Positions 36,191 through 45,738 of a DNA stretch of 64,000 nucleotides are shown here, in pieces. Numbering within the stretch: the stretch's first letter is position 1; every line of letters starts with the position of its first letter. A program made the position numbers and the translations under genes. Source of the DNA: Verrucomicrobiaceae bacterium (lineage in GTDB: Bacteria > Verrucomicrobiota > Verrucomicrobiia > Verrucomicrobiales > Akkermansiaceae); assembly GCA_027484055.1 (NCBI GenBank), contig JAIXQH010000014.1, forward strand, positions 1-64,000, in the 5' to 3' direction. A model generated the notes under the pieces. It saw only the letters and a program-made list of their open reading frames with translations. It ran no database searches and was not told the origin of the DNA.

Positions 36191-37045
36191 ATGATGACCA
36201 AAACCTTTCTTGGAATCCAATTTTGGAATTCCACGACCAAGCATCTGTTGTGTGCCGCAGACGAGTGTGGAGGCTTGCTTACAGTGCCTTCTGCCCCTTC
36301 TCTTGCCCAGACGCGTCGTGACGAGTCATTGTTGCTGGCTTATCAGGCTTCCGACTGGGCGGTGGTGGATGGGGGTTATGTGGCATTAGTCCTGCGCTTT
36401 TGCTTTGGGCGCAACCTGCCTCGCATCTCGGGACTTCAGATCTTGCAGCACTTGATTGGGGAGAAATCAGCGCGGGCTATTCCATTCGACCAGCGCCGGG
36501 TTCTTTGGGTGGTGCCTTCCGATGCCGAAAAAGAGCGTATTGACTATTATCTAGAAAACGAAGGATTTAGGAAAGAGCTGCGATTTTGGTATGAAGCTCC
36601 CTATTATCGGCATGATTCGGATTTTCATGACGATGCCTTGGCCGCGCGGGTGAAGGAGGTACGGCCGGACTGGATCATTCTCTGTATCGCGGGCGGGAAG
36701 CAGGAAAAGCTCGGTTTTTTTTTGAGGCGACAAACTTTGCCTTCGGAGGCTATTTCTCCACAGAGCGTGAACCATCCTCCACCGAATTTAAGGCCGAATG
36801 GGCCTGTAATTCTCTGTACGGGGGGGGCGGTCGCCTTTTTAACAGGCAGCCAAGCAAATATTCCCACTTGGGCGGACCGTCTGTATCTCGGATGGTTTTT
36901 CAGGGTGTGTCAGTCGCCAAAAGTCTTTTTTCCTCGGTATTGGAATGCTGGTTATGAATTTCCAAGGCTACTCTGGGAGCAACGCGGACGTTTGTTTGTT
37001 GAAAAAGGGGATTCTGGTGTGGGAGTTGACGGCATCATTCCCTGA
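36191..37045 (+). CDS. WecG/TagA/CpsF family glycosyltransferase (GT26)
   Basis: 284 residues. The family features are the N-terminal KTFLGIQFWNSTTKHLL, ASDWAVVDGGYVALVLRFCFGRNLPRISGLQIL, in which the catalytic Asp region 'PDG' reads VDG, and VLWVVPSDAEKERIDYYLEN. RPDWIILCIAGGKQEKLGFFL follows and GGAVAFLTGSQANIPTWADRLYLGW is near the end. These membrane-associated enzymes usually transfer the second sugar (often ManNAc or Gal type) onto the lipid-linked first sugar; the initiating transferase is encoded at 37552. Start ATG 36191 or 36194. Confidence 0.87.
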   Translation: MMTKTFLGIQFWNSTTKHLLCAADECGGLLTVPSAPSLAQTRRDESLLLAYQASDWAVVDGGYVALVLRFCFGRNLPRISGLQILQHLIGEKSARAIPFDQRRVLWVVPSDAEKERIDYYLENEGFRKELRFWYEAPYYRHDSDFHDDALAARVKEVRPDWIILCIAGGKQEKLGFFLRRQTLPSEAISPQSVNHPPPNLRPNGPVILCTGGAVAFLTGSQANIPTWADRLYLGWFFRVCQSPKVFFPRYWNAGYEFPRLLWEQRGRLFVEKGDSGVGVDGIIP

Positions 37046-37551
37046 AACCATTGGATGCCAGGAGTCTGAAGATCCCCAAGAAATCATGGTGGGTGTGAGA
37101 TCATGTTGAAATCCCACTTCACACGGATTGTGATCATTTTAGGGCTAGCTCTCGTAGGGCTAGTCTTTTTTTTGGGCTAGATTTCGGATCCGGCAATGGT
37201 GTAAGCGGCATCACTGCCCCTAGGAATTGCAGTTTGGGCGGTTCGAGGCGATGTTCCGGGAACGGGGTTGGCAATGGCGTCACTCGGTGGTTCGCTTGGA
37301 AAATGGCGGATTGCCAAGAGAGGCGCGTCCAAGATTGGTGGTTGGGCGGGTTTGCTTTGACAGGGGTCGCCGTTGTCGCTGAACTAGAGCAGTCATCGAT
37401 TCCTCGTAGGGTATTTGGAAGCAAGGGTATCTTACGGGGCGTTGTGCAACTCGTATTCAAACTCGGCCTCACTGGGTGGGGCAGCAACTTTTTGAAATTG
37501 TGAAATCGGTATATCCGAGAGCATTGAATCGCTAATTTTTAATTTATCCTA
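37046..37551. other. Intergenic region with a weak terminator-like hairpin
   Basis: No supported gene. A short stem CTAGC/GCTAG (37145-37149 with 37159-37163) is followed by TCTTTTTTTT (37164-37173) and may end the upstream transcript. The word GGGCTAG occurs three times around it. The frame at 37234-37503 (89 codons) has Trp/Gly-rich composition without family resemblance and looks spurious. Confidence 0.4.
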
Positions 37552-38931
37552 ATGATTTCAGCACGAGAAAAAGGCTTTTTTCAAATCTTATTGGCTTCTC
37601 AGATCGGAGTAATAACGGTGCTTTATTGGAGCTGTTTTTTAGTGGTTCTCAGCGATAGCAAGATCACGCTCCCCTTCGCTCAAGCTTACGTAAAATACTG
37701 GGTGGTGGTGATGGTGGCGATGGTGTTTGAGGGACTATCACGACATGGTGCCTTACGGCCTGTCCCAGGTCGGATGAGGAGAATGGCACCTGCGGTTTCA
37801 CGACGGCAATGGGTCTGGGTGCTAGCGAGTTTGACCTGCCTACTTGTGTTTTCTAGAGATTTAAGAATCTCGCGTGTATTCCTCGGGGTCTTTGCTGGAA
37901 CTTCACTGATCACTTTGTATTTTAGTAATGTCTACTTACTCAGGTGGTTAGCGAATGTATTCGCAGGTCACTTGGTGAAATTGCGCTTGCGAACCTTAAT
38001 TCTTGGTCCAAGTCACTGGTGCGAATCGATTGTGCCGGAAGTGAAGCTTTTGCAATCGATGGTAGAAATTACAAGAGTCGAACATACTGATGGTCTCGAT
38101 GCAAGTCCCTCTGAGTATGTGAAGATCGTAGCGCGAGAGCCGATCGATCTTTTAATTCTGCCTCCACGGCATTTTCCTGACAAGATTGTTATCGATTTCT
38201 TAAGACAAGGAGATCGTTTAGGTTTTCGGTGTTGGCTGCCCATTGAGCTAACACGTAAGTATGGACGCCGTTTCGAATTACAAAAGGTAGGCTGCCTCGA
38301 TGTTCTATCTCCACCTGTTGAACCTTTAGAGAATACCTCGAATCAAGTGATCAAAAGAGCATTTGACATTGTGTTCTCAACTTTAGTCATATTTACAGTA
38401 TTTCCTATATTGTGCATTATTGTATCATTGATCCATAAATGCTACTCTCCTGGTCCTATGTTTTTCAAACAGCGGCGTGTTGGGAAAAATGGTATTGCCT
38501 TCGAGGTTTACAAGTTTAGGACCATGCGCTTGGATAACACCGACGAGTCGCAACAAGCCTCTAAAGGTGATAGCCGGATTTTTAAAGGAGGAAGTTTCCT
38601 CAGGAAATCGAGTATCGACGAAATTCCTCAATTTATTAATGTTCTGAAGGGAAGCATGAGTGTCGTGGGGCCGCGCCCCCACATGGAAGAACATGATTTT
38701 GAATTCAGAGAGATTTTTGAACGGTATGGGGTTCGCCGATACGTCCAACCTGGCGTGACCGGGCTCGCTCAGGTCAAGGGTTTCCGGGGTGAAATTTGCA
38801 AGCCTCAAGATCTTAGGAATCGTGCAAGGCTAGATAACTTTTATGTTACGCACTGGGACGTTGGACTTGATATCGGAATCATAGTGATGACTGGTATAAG
38901 CATGATCCGCCCACCTAAAACAGCGTATTAA
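37552..38931 (+). CDS. Polyprenyl-phosphate sugar-1-phosphate transferase (WcaJ/WbaP-like)
   Basis: Initiates repeat-unit synthesis by placing a sugar phosphate on undecaprenyl phosphate at the inner membrane. 459 residues: four N-terminal hydrophobic segments, a central nucleotide-binding-like domain (RTLILGPSHWCESIV), and the C-terminal catalytic domain. The latter runs IKRAFDIVFSTLVIF, SPGPMFFKQRRVGKNG, FEVYKFRTMR, LRKSSIDEIPQFINVLKGSM, SVVGPRPHMEEHD, and PGVTGLAQVKGFRGE. It groups with the exosortase gene 46 bp downstream, as in EPS/exosortase clusters, rather than with the O-antigen-like genes upstream. The DNA is clearly AT-richer than hrpA or dnaG. Confidence 0.92.
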   Translation: MISAREKGFFQILLASQIGVITVLYWSCFLVVLSDSKITLPFAQAYVKYWVVVMVAMVFEGLSRHGALRPVPGRMRRMAPAVSRRQWVWVLASLTCLLVFSRDLRISRVFLGVFAGTSLITLYFSNVYLLRWLANVFAGHLVKLRLRTLILGPSHWCESIVPEVKLLQSMVEITRVEHTDGLDASPSEYVKIVAREPIDLLILPPRHFPDKIVIDFLRQGDRLGFRCWLPIELTRKYGRRFELQKVGCLDVLSPPVEPLENTSNQVIKRAFDIVFSTLVIFTVFPILCIIVSLIHKCYSPGPMFFKQRRVGKNGIAFEVYKFRTMRLDNTDESQQASKGDSRIFKGGSFLRKSSIDEIPQFINVLKGSMSVVGPRPHMEEHDFEFREIFERYGVRRYVQPGVTGLAQVKGFRGEICKPQDLRNRARLDNFYVTHWDVGLDIGIIVMTGISMIRPPKTAY

Positions 38932-38977
38932 ACCATAAATATCATTCAAATTTCTTGATGTAATTTTCTTTTAAGGA

Positions 38978-39850
38978 ATGAACAAATCTATCTCATCAAA
39001 TATTCTAATTGTAACAATTATAATACTTTGGTTGCCATCAATGATCTCAGCGTCATATGCATGGACCTATGGAGAGTATTACGGGTATGGTTGGTTTGTT
39101 CCAGTTGCAGCAGCAGGGCTATCATTGAAGCGTTGGAATCGGCTGGATCAGCCTCGGATCGAGGATGGGGTCGGAAAATGGGTATTCTTGATGGTAGCGA
39201 CTTTTCCAATTATTTTGCTTTTAAGAATTCTTTGCTACGCTGACCCCGCATGGCGCTTGCCTGTGGGTCTGCTTTCGGTTGTTGCCGCAGTAAGCGGTCA
39301 CTATCTGTTATTTATCACAAGAGGGTGGAAAGCTTCATTATCTTTTGCTTGCATTACTCTGTTATGGATGTCCGCGATACCTTGGCCTACGACTATTGAG
39401 CGCTGGATTGTCCATCATCTCACAGAGTCCGTTGTAGGAGTAGCGGCGGAGATTTTTCAGCTGGTAGGTAAACCTGTTGAGATTGCTGGTGACCGCTTGA
39501 AATTGAATGACATGACTGTAGAGGTGACCGATGGTTGCAGCGGCATCCGTTCGTTTCAAAGTTTTGTCATGGCAAGTTGTTTTTTTGCTGAGTTTCAGTC
39601 ACTAAGAATCACTAGGGGACTATTCTTATTCGTTTTTGCATGCATCGTTGCTTTTATAGCAAATTTGACGCGGACTTACCTTTTGGCTGAAATTCGATTT
39701 GTTTATGGTCTTATTTCATTCAATCAGGCACATGATCTACTCGGTTTGCTTTCGTTTGCATTTAGCGCGAGTCTGTTTTATGTCATGTCTGGTAAGCTCT
39801 CAGAAAATTCTAAATTGAGAGTCGTTAAAACGGTCAATATCAGTCACTAG
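38978..39850 (+). CDS. Exosortase
   Basis: An integral membrane transpeptidase-like protease of 290 residues with about eight hydrophobic segments that processes PEP-CTERM proteins. The catalytic triad is visible: Cys187 in VTDGCSGIRSFQSF, Arg232 in ANLTRTYLLA and His252 in NQAHDLLGL, each next to the expected helix. The predicted substrate, the PEP-CTERM protein at 6291, is 32 kb away. No EpsI domain is fused; a separate EpsI-like gene lies at 11739. It lies between the sugar transferase gene and a repeat-protein gene, both within 50 bp. Confidence 0.92.
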   Translation: MNKSISSNILIVTIIILWLPSMISASYAWTYGEYYGYGWFVPVAAAGLSLKRWNRLDQPRIEDGVGKWVFLMVATFPIILLLRILCYADPAWRLPVGLLSVVAAVSGHYLLFITRGWKASLSFACITLLWMSAIPWPTTIERWIVHHLTESVVGVAAEIFQLVGKPVEIAGDRLKLNDMTVEVTDGCSGIRSFQSFVMASCFFAEFQSLRITRGLFLFVFACIVAFIANLTRTYLLAEIRFVYGLISFNQAHDLLGLLSFAFSASLFYVMSGKLSENSKLRVVKTVNISH

Positions 39851-39867
39851 TATTATCCTATCTCTAA

Positions 39868-41604
39868 ATGTTTCGTAGTTCATTAAATTCGGTTTGGGAT
39901 TATTGGGAAAACTTGCACCCTATATTGCGATTTTTCTTATTTTGTATTTTTATAAGTCTATTTGGTTTTTTTGGAATCAAGCCCGGTTACCAATCATTCA
40001 AAGCCTGGCGCTTGAACCAGAATCTTGCCGCGGCAAAGGTTGCTTCAAGTGAAGTTCGAATGAGTGATGCTCGTGACTTGTCGCTCACCGTTTTGCAAGC
40101 CGGTGACCCAAGAATTGATGCGTTTCGTGTATTGGAACAATCGATGGAATCTTTACGCGATCCACGGCATGCAGACATCGCTAGGGCATTGATCCAGCAT
40201 CCACAGAGTACAGATGAAGACCGGTTCAAAGGTTTTTCTGTTTTAGTGCGCGAAGTACCACTCGCTCTGGTCGGTCAAGCATGGGCAGGATTACCTTCCG
40301 AGTGCAGGAATCAAGTTGGATTTACTGTTTTGTTTGCTGATCGATTGATCGAGGATAGGAAGTATTCAGAAGCAGTATCCATCTTATTGAGCATACAGGA
40401 TACTGGTCAATCTGATGCGGTCAGGCAGCGTCTAGCAAAAATTCTGGTTCTTAGTGAAAAGCGTCAAGGTCTGGAAGAAGCTCAACGAAAGATCTCAGAG
40501 AATGTCGTTTTACCCCAAGCCGATCTAAATGGATGGCTTGATGTCTTTGACCTTATTCCTGCTTTGGCATTAAATTCAGAGCTTTTGGCTCCATTGCGTG
40601 AGAACTTAAAAAGTTTTTCATTAAAAAATCCGGCACGGGAATCGCTTGCGTTATCTCGTTTAGATTATGTAAGTGATTTTACGAATCGGGCAGGTGTAAT
40701 CGAAAAAGCGATTCGTGAATGGCAGTTTAAAGAGCCTGCAGCGTTGGCAGGTTTCCTCGCGAACTTGGGGTTTTATCAGCGAGTCGAAGAACTATTTCCA
40801 CTGGATACGAGTTTGAAATACCCTGAGCTATTGCCAATCTTGCTCAATGTATATAAGCAGAATAGTTCGTGGGATAAACTTAATTTGCTACTAGATTCTA
40901 AGGGGTTCAATATAACTAAACTTGAAACTCTTGCCTACCGCGCATTCAGTGCTGCCTACAAGGGTGATGCGGGTTCTGCTGCTCAAAACTGGTCTTTTGC
41001 GTTGAGTGAGGCGAAATCAAGCCCAGTTCCTGCCCCCTATTTGACTCTGCACAGAATGGCCGAAGCTTGGGGTTTAAAAGACTACGCAGAGCAGTCGATG
41101 ATTGAAGCCATCAGAGATGGTAAAGGACCATTACCTTTATATACTGATTTAAACGGACTACTCAATTCACTGGCATCCCAAGGTCGGGAAAATCTCTTAT
41201 TAGAAATATGTGCGATCTATCTATCATTTGAGTCAAGTAATGTTATTTTATTAACACAATACGCTTACTTGGCGTGTTTAAATAACCTTGCTGATCCAGA
41301 AGTCGTTCTGAAAGCCATGGTGCCTGTCGCAGCGGCGTTTCCAAACGAGCTTCCACTCCAATGTGTTTTAGCGTCGATTTACCTAGCTGCCAACCAGTAT
41401 GCCAATGCAGCTGCTGCTATTGATGGGTTAAAGATAGAACCTGAAAAACTTAATCCTAGCTACAGGGCGATCTATTTAGCGACACAAGTCCTTAATCAAC
41501 GATTAAAAAAAAGTGATCCAAAGGTTGTAAAATTCGTATTGGATTCACTTCTACCATCTGAGAAAAAAAATTTCACAAGACTGATAAGTCTAGCGAAAGA
41601 ATGA
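39868..41604 (+). CDS. Membrane-anchored helical-repeat (TPR-like) protein of the exosortase locus
   Basis: 578 residues. One membrane segment near the N-terminus (PILRFFLFCIFISLFGFFGI, about residues 18-37) is followed by a long alpha-helical periplasmic part with degenerate 34-residue repeats (for example YSEAVSILLSI, YANAAAAIDGL, ALAGFLANLGFYQRVEELF). TPR proteins are common partners of exosortases (PrsT type), so a scaffolding role in EPS or PEP-CTERM export is inferred. No enzyme motif is seen. It is the last gene of the locus; an inverted pseudogene follows. Confidence 0.7.
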   Translation: MFRSSLNSVWDYWENLHPILRFFLFCIFISLFGFFGIKPGYQSFKAWRLNQNLAAAKVASSEVRMSDARDLSLTVLQAGDPRIDAFRVLEQSMESLRDPRHADIARALIQHPQSTDEDRFKGFSVLVREVPLALVGQAWAGLPSECRNQVGFTVLFADRLIEDRKYSEAVSILLSIQDTGQSDAVRQRLAKILVLSEKRQGLEEAQRKISENVVLPQADLNGWLDVFDLIPALALNSELLAPLRENLKSFSLKNPARESLALSRLDYVSDFTNRAGVIEKAIREWQFKEPAALAGFLANLGFYQRVEELFPLDTSLKYPELLPILLNVYKQNSSWDKLNLLLDSKGFNITKLETLAYRAFSAAYKGDAGSAAQNWSFALSEAKSSPVPAPYLTLHRMAEAWGLKDYAEQSMIEAIRDGKGPLPLYTDLNGLLNSLASQGRENLLLEICAIYLSFESSNVILLTQYAYLACLNNLADPEVVLKAMVPVAAAFPNELPLQCVLASIYLAANQYANAAAAIDGLKIEPEKLNPSYRAIYLATQVLNQRLKKSDPKVVKFVLDSLLPSEKKNFTRLISLAKE

Positions 41605-41692
41605 CACGGTCTCTTTAATCGATGCGGAGTTCAAAAAGATGTTAGATCATCTTGAGTCAGGCGAGTAATTTCGGATTAGCGAGATTCTTTGA

Positions 41693-42215
41693 TCAGTTTC
41701 TGTCCATCATCCATGATCCGCCTATTGCTGATACGATAGGTAGCTTGAGATATGCTTTGAGATTTCCTGGTGAGATCGCACCCGTGGGGATGAATCTGAC
41801 GCTCGTGTGCCCATAGGAGCCAGAGAGTGCTTTAAAAATGGATACGCCAACGGCGACTCCGGCCAGATAGAATATTAGAAGAGTGCAGCAGAGAGACAGT
41901 GCGAGTTCTACATCACACAGGGTCATCACACCTGGGGAGAATTGTAAGCTACGCTCATTTGCTACAGCAATGGTTTGTTGGTTCAGACCCGTCGCAAGTA
42001 AGAATACCGCGCTTGCATCTTGGGCAGAGTTGACCTGTTCCGTTGTTAAAAGAGTTCCGGCACCGAGTAAAATTTCTGGGTATCGTGATGCGATGCGGGC
42101 ATCGATTCCTGAGCTGCGGCCGTGCTAAATGTGATCTCCATGATGTCCAAGCCGCCTTCAAGAAGAGCCCCTGAGGAGGCTCCTGAGTCGAGTGCCCGAT
42201 GCGTTTAGCTAAGAT
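41693..42215 (-). pseudogene. eda: Decayed KDPG/KHG aldolase (eda)
   Basis: Read on the minus strand, pieces of 2-keto-3-deoxy-6-phosphogluconate aldolase appear in order: ALLEGGLDIMEITFSTAAAQE, then after a frame change RYPEILLGAGTLLTTEQV, QFSPGVMTLCDVELALSL, VRFIPTGAISPGNLKAYL and VSAIGGSWMMDRN before TGA 41695-41693. At least one frameshift (near 42110) separates the first two pieces. The Schiff-base Lys of the KFFPAE motif is replaced (LLIFYLAG), and the phosphate/carboxylate-binding Arg after EITF is Ser. The N-terminus is eroded against the end of nspC. The gene is therefore inactive. It is intact enough to be a recent loss or a leftover of a moved gene. Confidence 0.85.
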
Positions 42216-42230
42216 GCGCTGAATTATTAG

Positions 42231-43412
42231 TTAGGATAATCGGTCTCGGAAATCTGCAAATGAGAACTCGCGAAGGACTTCGAGACTCCCATCCTCGTGT
42301 TGAAGGGCGATGGCTGGGTGTTTAACACCATTGAAAGTGGTTGTTTTCACCATGGTGTAGTGGGCCATGTCATCGAAAACGAGAATATCTCCGACTTTCA
42401 ACTCGCGGTGAAAGGAGAAGTCTCCCACCACATCACCGGCTAGGCAGGTGGGGCCGCCGAGACGGTAAGTCCACTCGCCATATTCGCCGGTGGGGTGATA
42501 AAACTCGCCCTCCATCTTCACGGCGGGTTCACCGGCTGCGGTAGCTGTGTCCACAAGAAACACATCGGGACGGTATGGCATTTCCAGGACATCTGGCATG
42601 TGGCCAGTTGCGGAGATGCTAAGGATCGCAAGGCGGTGGCCTGCGGATTCGAAGAGGTCCATGATGGTCGCTCGAAGCACACCGGTATGAATGGCGACGG
42701 CTTCACCGGGTTCCAACCACACATCCACGTTGTAGTTGGTCCGGGTCTGTTTGATCAGGCGGATTAGGCGCGCGCGATCGTAGAAGGGCTTCGTAATCCA
42801 GTGGCCACCGCCCATGTTAAGGTAGGTGAATTGGGGCAGGCGGAGCAAGTGGCCAAATTTTTGATCCACGGCGATGAGTGTTTTTTCGAGGTCGTCAGAG
42901 TTTTGCTCGCAGAGGGTGTGGAAATGCAATCCCGAAAGTCCGGTCAAGTCGGCGTCTTGGAGTTGTTCTGCGGTGATGCCAAGGCGAGAGCCTGCGACGC
43001 ATGGGTCATAGAGGGCGGTTTCTCCGGTGGAGCATTCAGGATTGATACGAAGGCCGCAGAGTAGTGCTCCGGAAATGAAACGGGGATGTTGCATGATCCG
43101 ATCACGAAAACGGAACCACTGTGAGAGTGAGTTGAAATCCAAGTGATCGGTAAAATCACATAGGGCAGCCACATCTGCTTCATCGTAAGCAGGGGAGTAG
43201 GTGATGATGTGTTTTTGAAAATAATCCTTCGCGAGTAAAGCCTCCCAGAGGCCCGAAGCACAGCAACCGTCCAGATCATCTCGGATCTGGGGAAATGCCT
43301 TCCAACAGGCGAAACCTTTAAGTGCGAGGACTAAACGGCAGCCAGCGGCTTCCTTCACTTCACGGAGGATGGCCGTATTTCGCTTCAGTGCTGCGGTGGA
43401 GATGACGAACAT
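42231..43412 (-). CDS. nspC: Carboxynorspermidine/carboxyspermidine decarboxylase
   Basis: PLP enzyme of the alternative (aspartate-semialdehyde) polyamine route; it decarboxylates carboxy(nor)spermidine. 393 residues with an alanine-racemase-like barrel. The PLP Lys is in LVLALKGFACW; LRINPECSTGE, GLHFHTLCEQNSDDL (PLP-binding His), YLNMGGGHWITKP and WLEPGEAVAIHTG follow; LGGPTCLAGDVVGDF contains the catalytic Cys region. These are diagnostic of NspC against other fold-III decarboxylases. The partner dehydrogenase gene (lys1-like CASDH) is not in the window. A tRNA gene lies 56 bp upstream on the same strand. Confidence 0.93.
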   Translation of the reverse strand: MFVISTAALKRNTAILREVKEAAGCRLVLALKGFACWKAFPQIRDDLDGCCASGLWEALLAKDYFQKHIITYSPAYDEADVAALCDFTDHLDFNSLSQWFRFRDRIMQHPRFISGALLCGLRINPECSTGETALYDPCVAGSRLGITAEQLQDADLTGLSGLHFHTLCEQNSDDLEKTLIAVDQKFGHLLRLPQFTYLNMGGGHWITKPFYDRARLIRLIKQTRTNYNVDVWLEPGEAVAIHTGVLRATIMDLFESAGHRLAILSISATGHMPDVLEMPYRPDVFLVDTATAAGEPAVKMEGEFYHPTGEYGEWTYRLGGPTCLAGDVVGDFSFHRELKVGDILVFDDMAHYTMVKTTTFNGVKHPAIALQHEDGSLEVLREFSFADFRDRLS

Positions 43413-43468
43413 ATTGCGGCGGTGAACTGAGAGGTGGAGCGCTCATCACGCCAGCGATCAATTCAGCA

Positions 43469-43543
43469 TGGTGCACGCTGCAGGGTTCGAACCTGCGACC
43501 CCATCCGTGTGAAGGATGTGCTCTACCACTGAGCTAAGCATGC
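43469..43543 (-). tRNA. tRNA-Val (anticodon CAC)
   Basis: The minus strand folds into a full cloverleaf: acceptor GCATGCT/AGCGTGC (one U-G pair), D stem GCTC/GAGC, anticodon stem CATCC/GGATG with loop TTCACAC, and T stem GCAGG/CCTGC with TTCGAAC. Discriminator A and encoded CCA follow. Anticodon CAC reads the Val codon GUG. Confidence 0.96.
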
Positions 43544-43697
43544 GTCCCATGAGACAGCTCCCTTAACTAGGAAGCGGGGCGACAGAGTGGAGGCGGCGGG
43601 CTAGGCTTGGCAAGCATTTCAGTGATTTTCTGGTGATAATAAATTTCAGCTTCGCGTATTTACCCGCTGGCGCTTAGGCTGCTCACCAGTAAGCGCC

Positions 43698-45599
43698 GTG
43701 GCCCAGTTTTCTAAAGACAGTGTGGAGAAAGTTCTCGAAGCGACGGATATCGTCGATTTGATCGGGTCCTACATACAGGTGAAAAAGGCCGGTTCGACAT
43801 TCCGTGCAAACTGCCCTTTTCACCACGAGAAGACTCCTTCGTTCTATATCACGCCCTCGACTCAGCGCTTTCATTGCTTCGGATGTGGCAAGGATGGGGA
43901 TGCGATTTCTTTCATCCGGGATTACGAAAATCTGCCGTTCATGGATGCGGTGCGGAAACTGGCCTCGCGGGCTGGTGTCCACTTTGTCGAGGAGGCTTCC
44001 GATCCCCAAGCGGATCAAGCACGCCGCATGCGCGGGCGCTTACTAGACATCCACCGTGAAGCGACGGCGTTTTTTCACGAGCAATTGATGAAAAATCCTG
44101 CGGCGGCGCACGCTCGAAATTACATGAAATCTCGCGGTTTCGGTGCGGAAATGGCGGTGCGCTGGTCGATCGGCTGGATGCCAGATGACCCGCGGGTCTT
44201 TCTGGACTGGGCGCGTGCCAAGAAGTTCAGCGGCCGCGAGCTTGCCGACTCGGGAATCGCAAAACAGAAAGACGAGCAAAATCCAAAGGCCGGCCTTTTC
44301 GTCCGCTTTCAGGATCGCCTGATGTTCCCCATTCGCGACGAGAGAAATGGAGACGTCATCGCCTTCAGTGCGCGCCAACTTCGGGAAAATAAGAATAGCG
44401 GAAAATACATCAACTCACCGGAGACCGCACTTTTTAAGAAATCCCGGGTCTTTTTCGGTCTAGATCGGGCGAAAAAACCCATTCTCACCGAGAAGGCGGC
44501 GCTCCTTTGTGAAGGTCAGATTGACGCGATTTGTTGTCACGAGGTCGGCATCGCCCACGCCATCGCCACCTGTGGCACCGCTTGCACTCGGGAGCATGCA
44601 CGGATTCTAAAGCGCTACACCAGCAATGTCGTCATTTGCTATGATGCGGATAAAGCCGGACTCGCCGCCACCGAGAAGGCTTACCGCGAGCTTGTTCCAG
44701 AAGGGCTTGCCGTGCGCGTGGTGGACATGCCAGCCGGGGACGATCCAGACAGTTTCCTGAAGACGCACGGGGAGCAGGCTTTCCGTGACCTTTTGGCAAA
44801 TGCGAAGGAATTCTTCGACTTCAAGCTGGCGCACGCCAAGGCCAGCGGCCTTTTCGATTCCGCCACTGAACGCGCTGCCGCATTGAACAACTGTGCCGAA
44901 CTGCTCTCGCTCATTTCAGATTTCGGCGTGCAGGACAATCAGCTCAATATCGTGGCCGTGCATCTTCAGACGTCCACCGCATCGCTGCGAGAGGCCATCG
45001 CGCGGGCAAAATCCCAGCCGAAGCGCAACTACTCGGAAAAACCCGTACTGGACACGACCCACGTGGAGCCGACCCGTCTGCACCGGATCGTCGCCGTCTT
45101 GTGCCATCTCGCGCTTTCATCTGGACCTGCCCAGCGCTTCCTCGGCGAGCAATTCGAGACCCTCCACGAGGCGAATCGCTGGGTCGAAGGCATCCCGCTG
45201 CTAGAAAACATCCTTGGCGCCGCTCCAGATCCAGCGTCGAGTGCGGCGGTGAACTCGTTCATCAGTGGTTTAAGCGAGGCTGACCGTCTGGCGCTGGTCC
45301 AAGAGACCATGGCGCTCGACGGCGTCACGGTGGACGGTTTACAATCCGCCGAGCTCGCCTTGTCACACCTTTCCGGCACCGTCCTTCAGCGGCGAGATGC
45401 AGCGGTGAAAGCGGAGCTCAAACAGCCGGGCCTCAAGCCGGAGCGGATGATGGAACTCCTCCATGAGGCAAAGGAAATCAGTAGTCTGCTCCGGGGCATC
45501 AACCAGCGTTCCGAATTCGACGACGAGCTGCCCGCCTCCACCTGGAAGGCCAAGACACCTGCTTGGAAAAAATGGTCTGACCGAGTCAATAAAACCTAG
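43698..45599 (+). CDS. dnaG: DNA primase
   Basis: Synthesises RNA primers at the replication fork. 633 residues, the normal size. The N-terminal zinc finger ligands are Cys39, His42, Cys60 and Cys63 (CPFHHEKTPSF...FHCFGCGKDGD). The RNA-polymerase domain follows (GRLMFPIRD-like DRLMFPIRDERNGDVIAFSAR). The Toprim acidic residues are in LLCEGQIDAICCHEVG and NVVICYDADKAGLAA, and the C-terminal part would bind the DnaB helicase. The start is GTG 43698. No rpoD or rpsU lies next to it, unlike the macromolecular synthesis operon of Proteobacteria. Confidence 0.96.
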   Translation: MAQFSKDSVEKVLEATDIVDLIGSYIQVKKAGSTFRANCPFHHEKTPSFYITPSTQRFHCFGCGKDGDAISFIRDYENLPFMDAVRKLASRAGVHFVEEASDPQADQARRMRGRLLDIHREATAFFHEQLMKNPAAAHARNYMKSRGFGAEMAVRWSIGWMPDDPRVFLDWARAKKFSGRELADSGIAKQKDEQNPKAGLFVRFQDRLMFPIRDERNGDVIAFSARQLRENKNSGKYINSPETALFKKSRVFFGLDRAKKPILTEKAALLCEGQIDAICCHEVGIAHAIATCGTACTREHARILKRYTSNVVICYDADKAGLAATEKAYRELVPEGLAVRVVDMPAGDDPDSFLKTHGEQAFRDLLANAKEFFDFKLAHAKASGLFDSATERAAALNNCAELLSLISDFGVQDNQLNIVAVHLQTSTASLREAIARAKSQPKRNYSEKPVLDTTHVEPTRLHRIVAVLCHLALSSGPAQRFLGEQFETLHEANRWVEGIPLLENILGAAPDPASSAAVNSFISGLSEADRLALVQETMALDGVTVDGLQSAELALSHLSGTVLQRRDAAVKAELKQPGLKPERMMELLHEAKEISSLLRGINQRSEFDDELPASTWKAKTPAWKKWSDRVNKT

Positions 45600-45738
45600 T
45601 TTCTCGTTCTTCCCCAATCGCTCAAATGGGCAGGGACTTACCTCTGGGCAGTCCGGCGCATGAAGGGGCAATCAGCAAGCGCATGAAAAGCTTGAAAATC
45701 CGTCCATGATCAAAAATTCGCGTTTCATTCGCCCGTAG

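Noticed and set aside
37234-37503. 89-codon plus-strand frame between the GT26 and sugar transferase genes
   Set aside because: Unusual Trp/Gly-rich composition, no plausible start context and no family resemblance; treated as intergenic.
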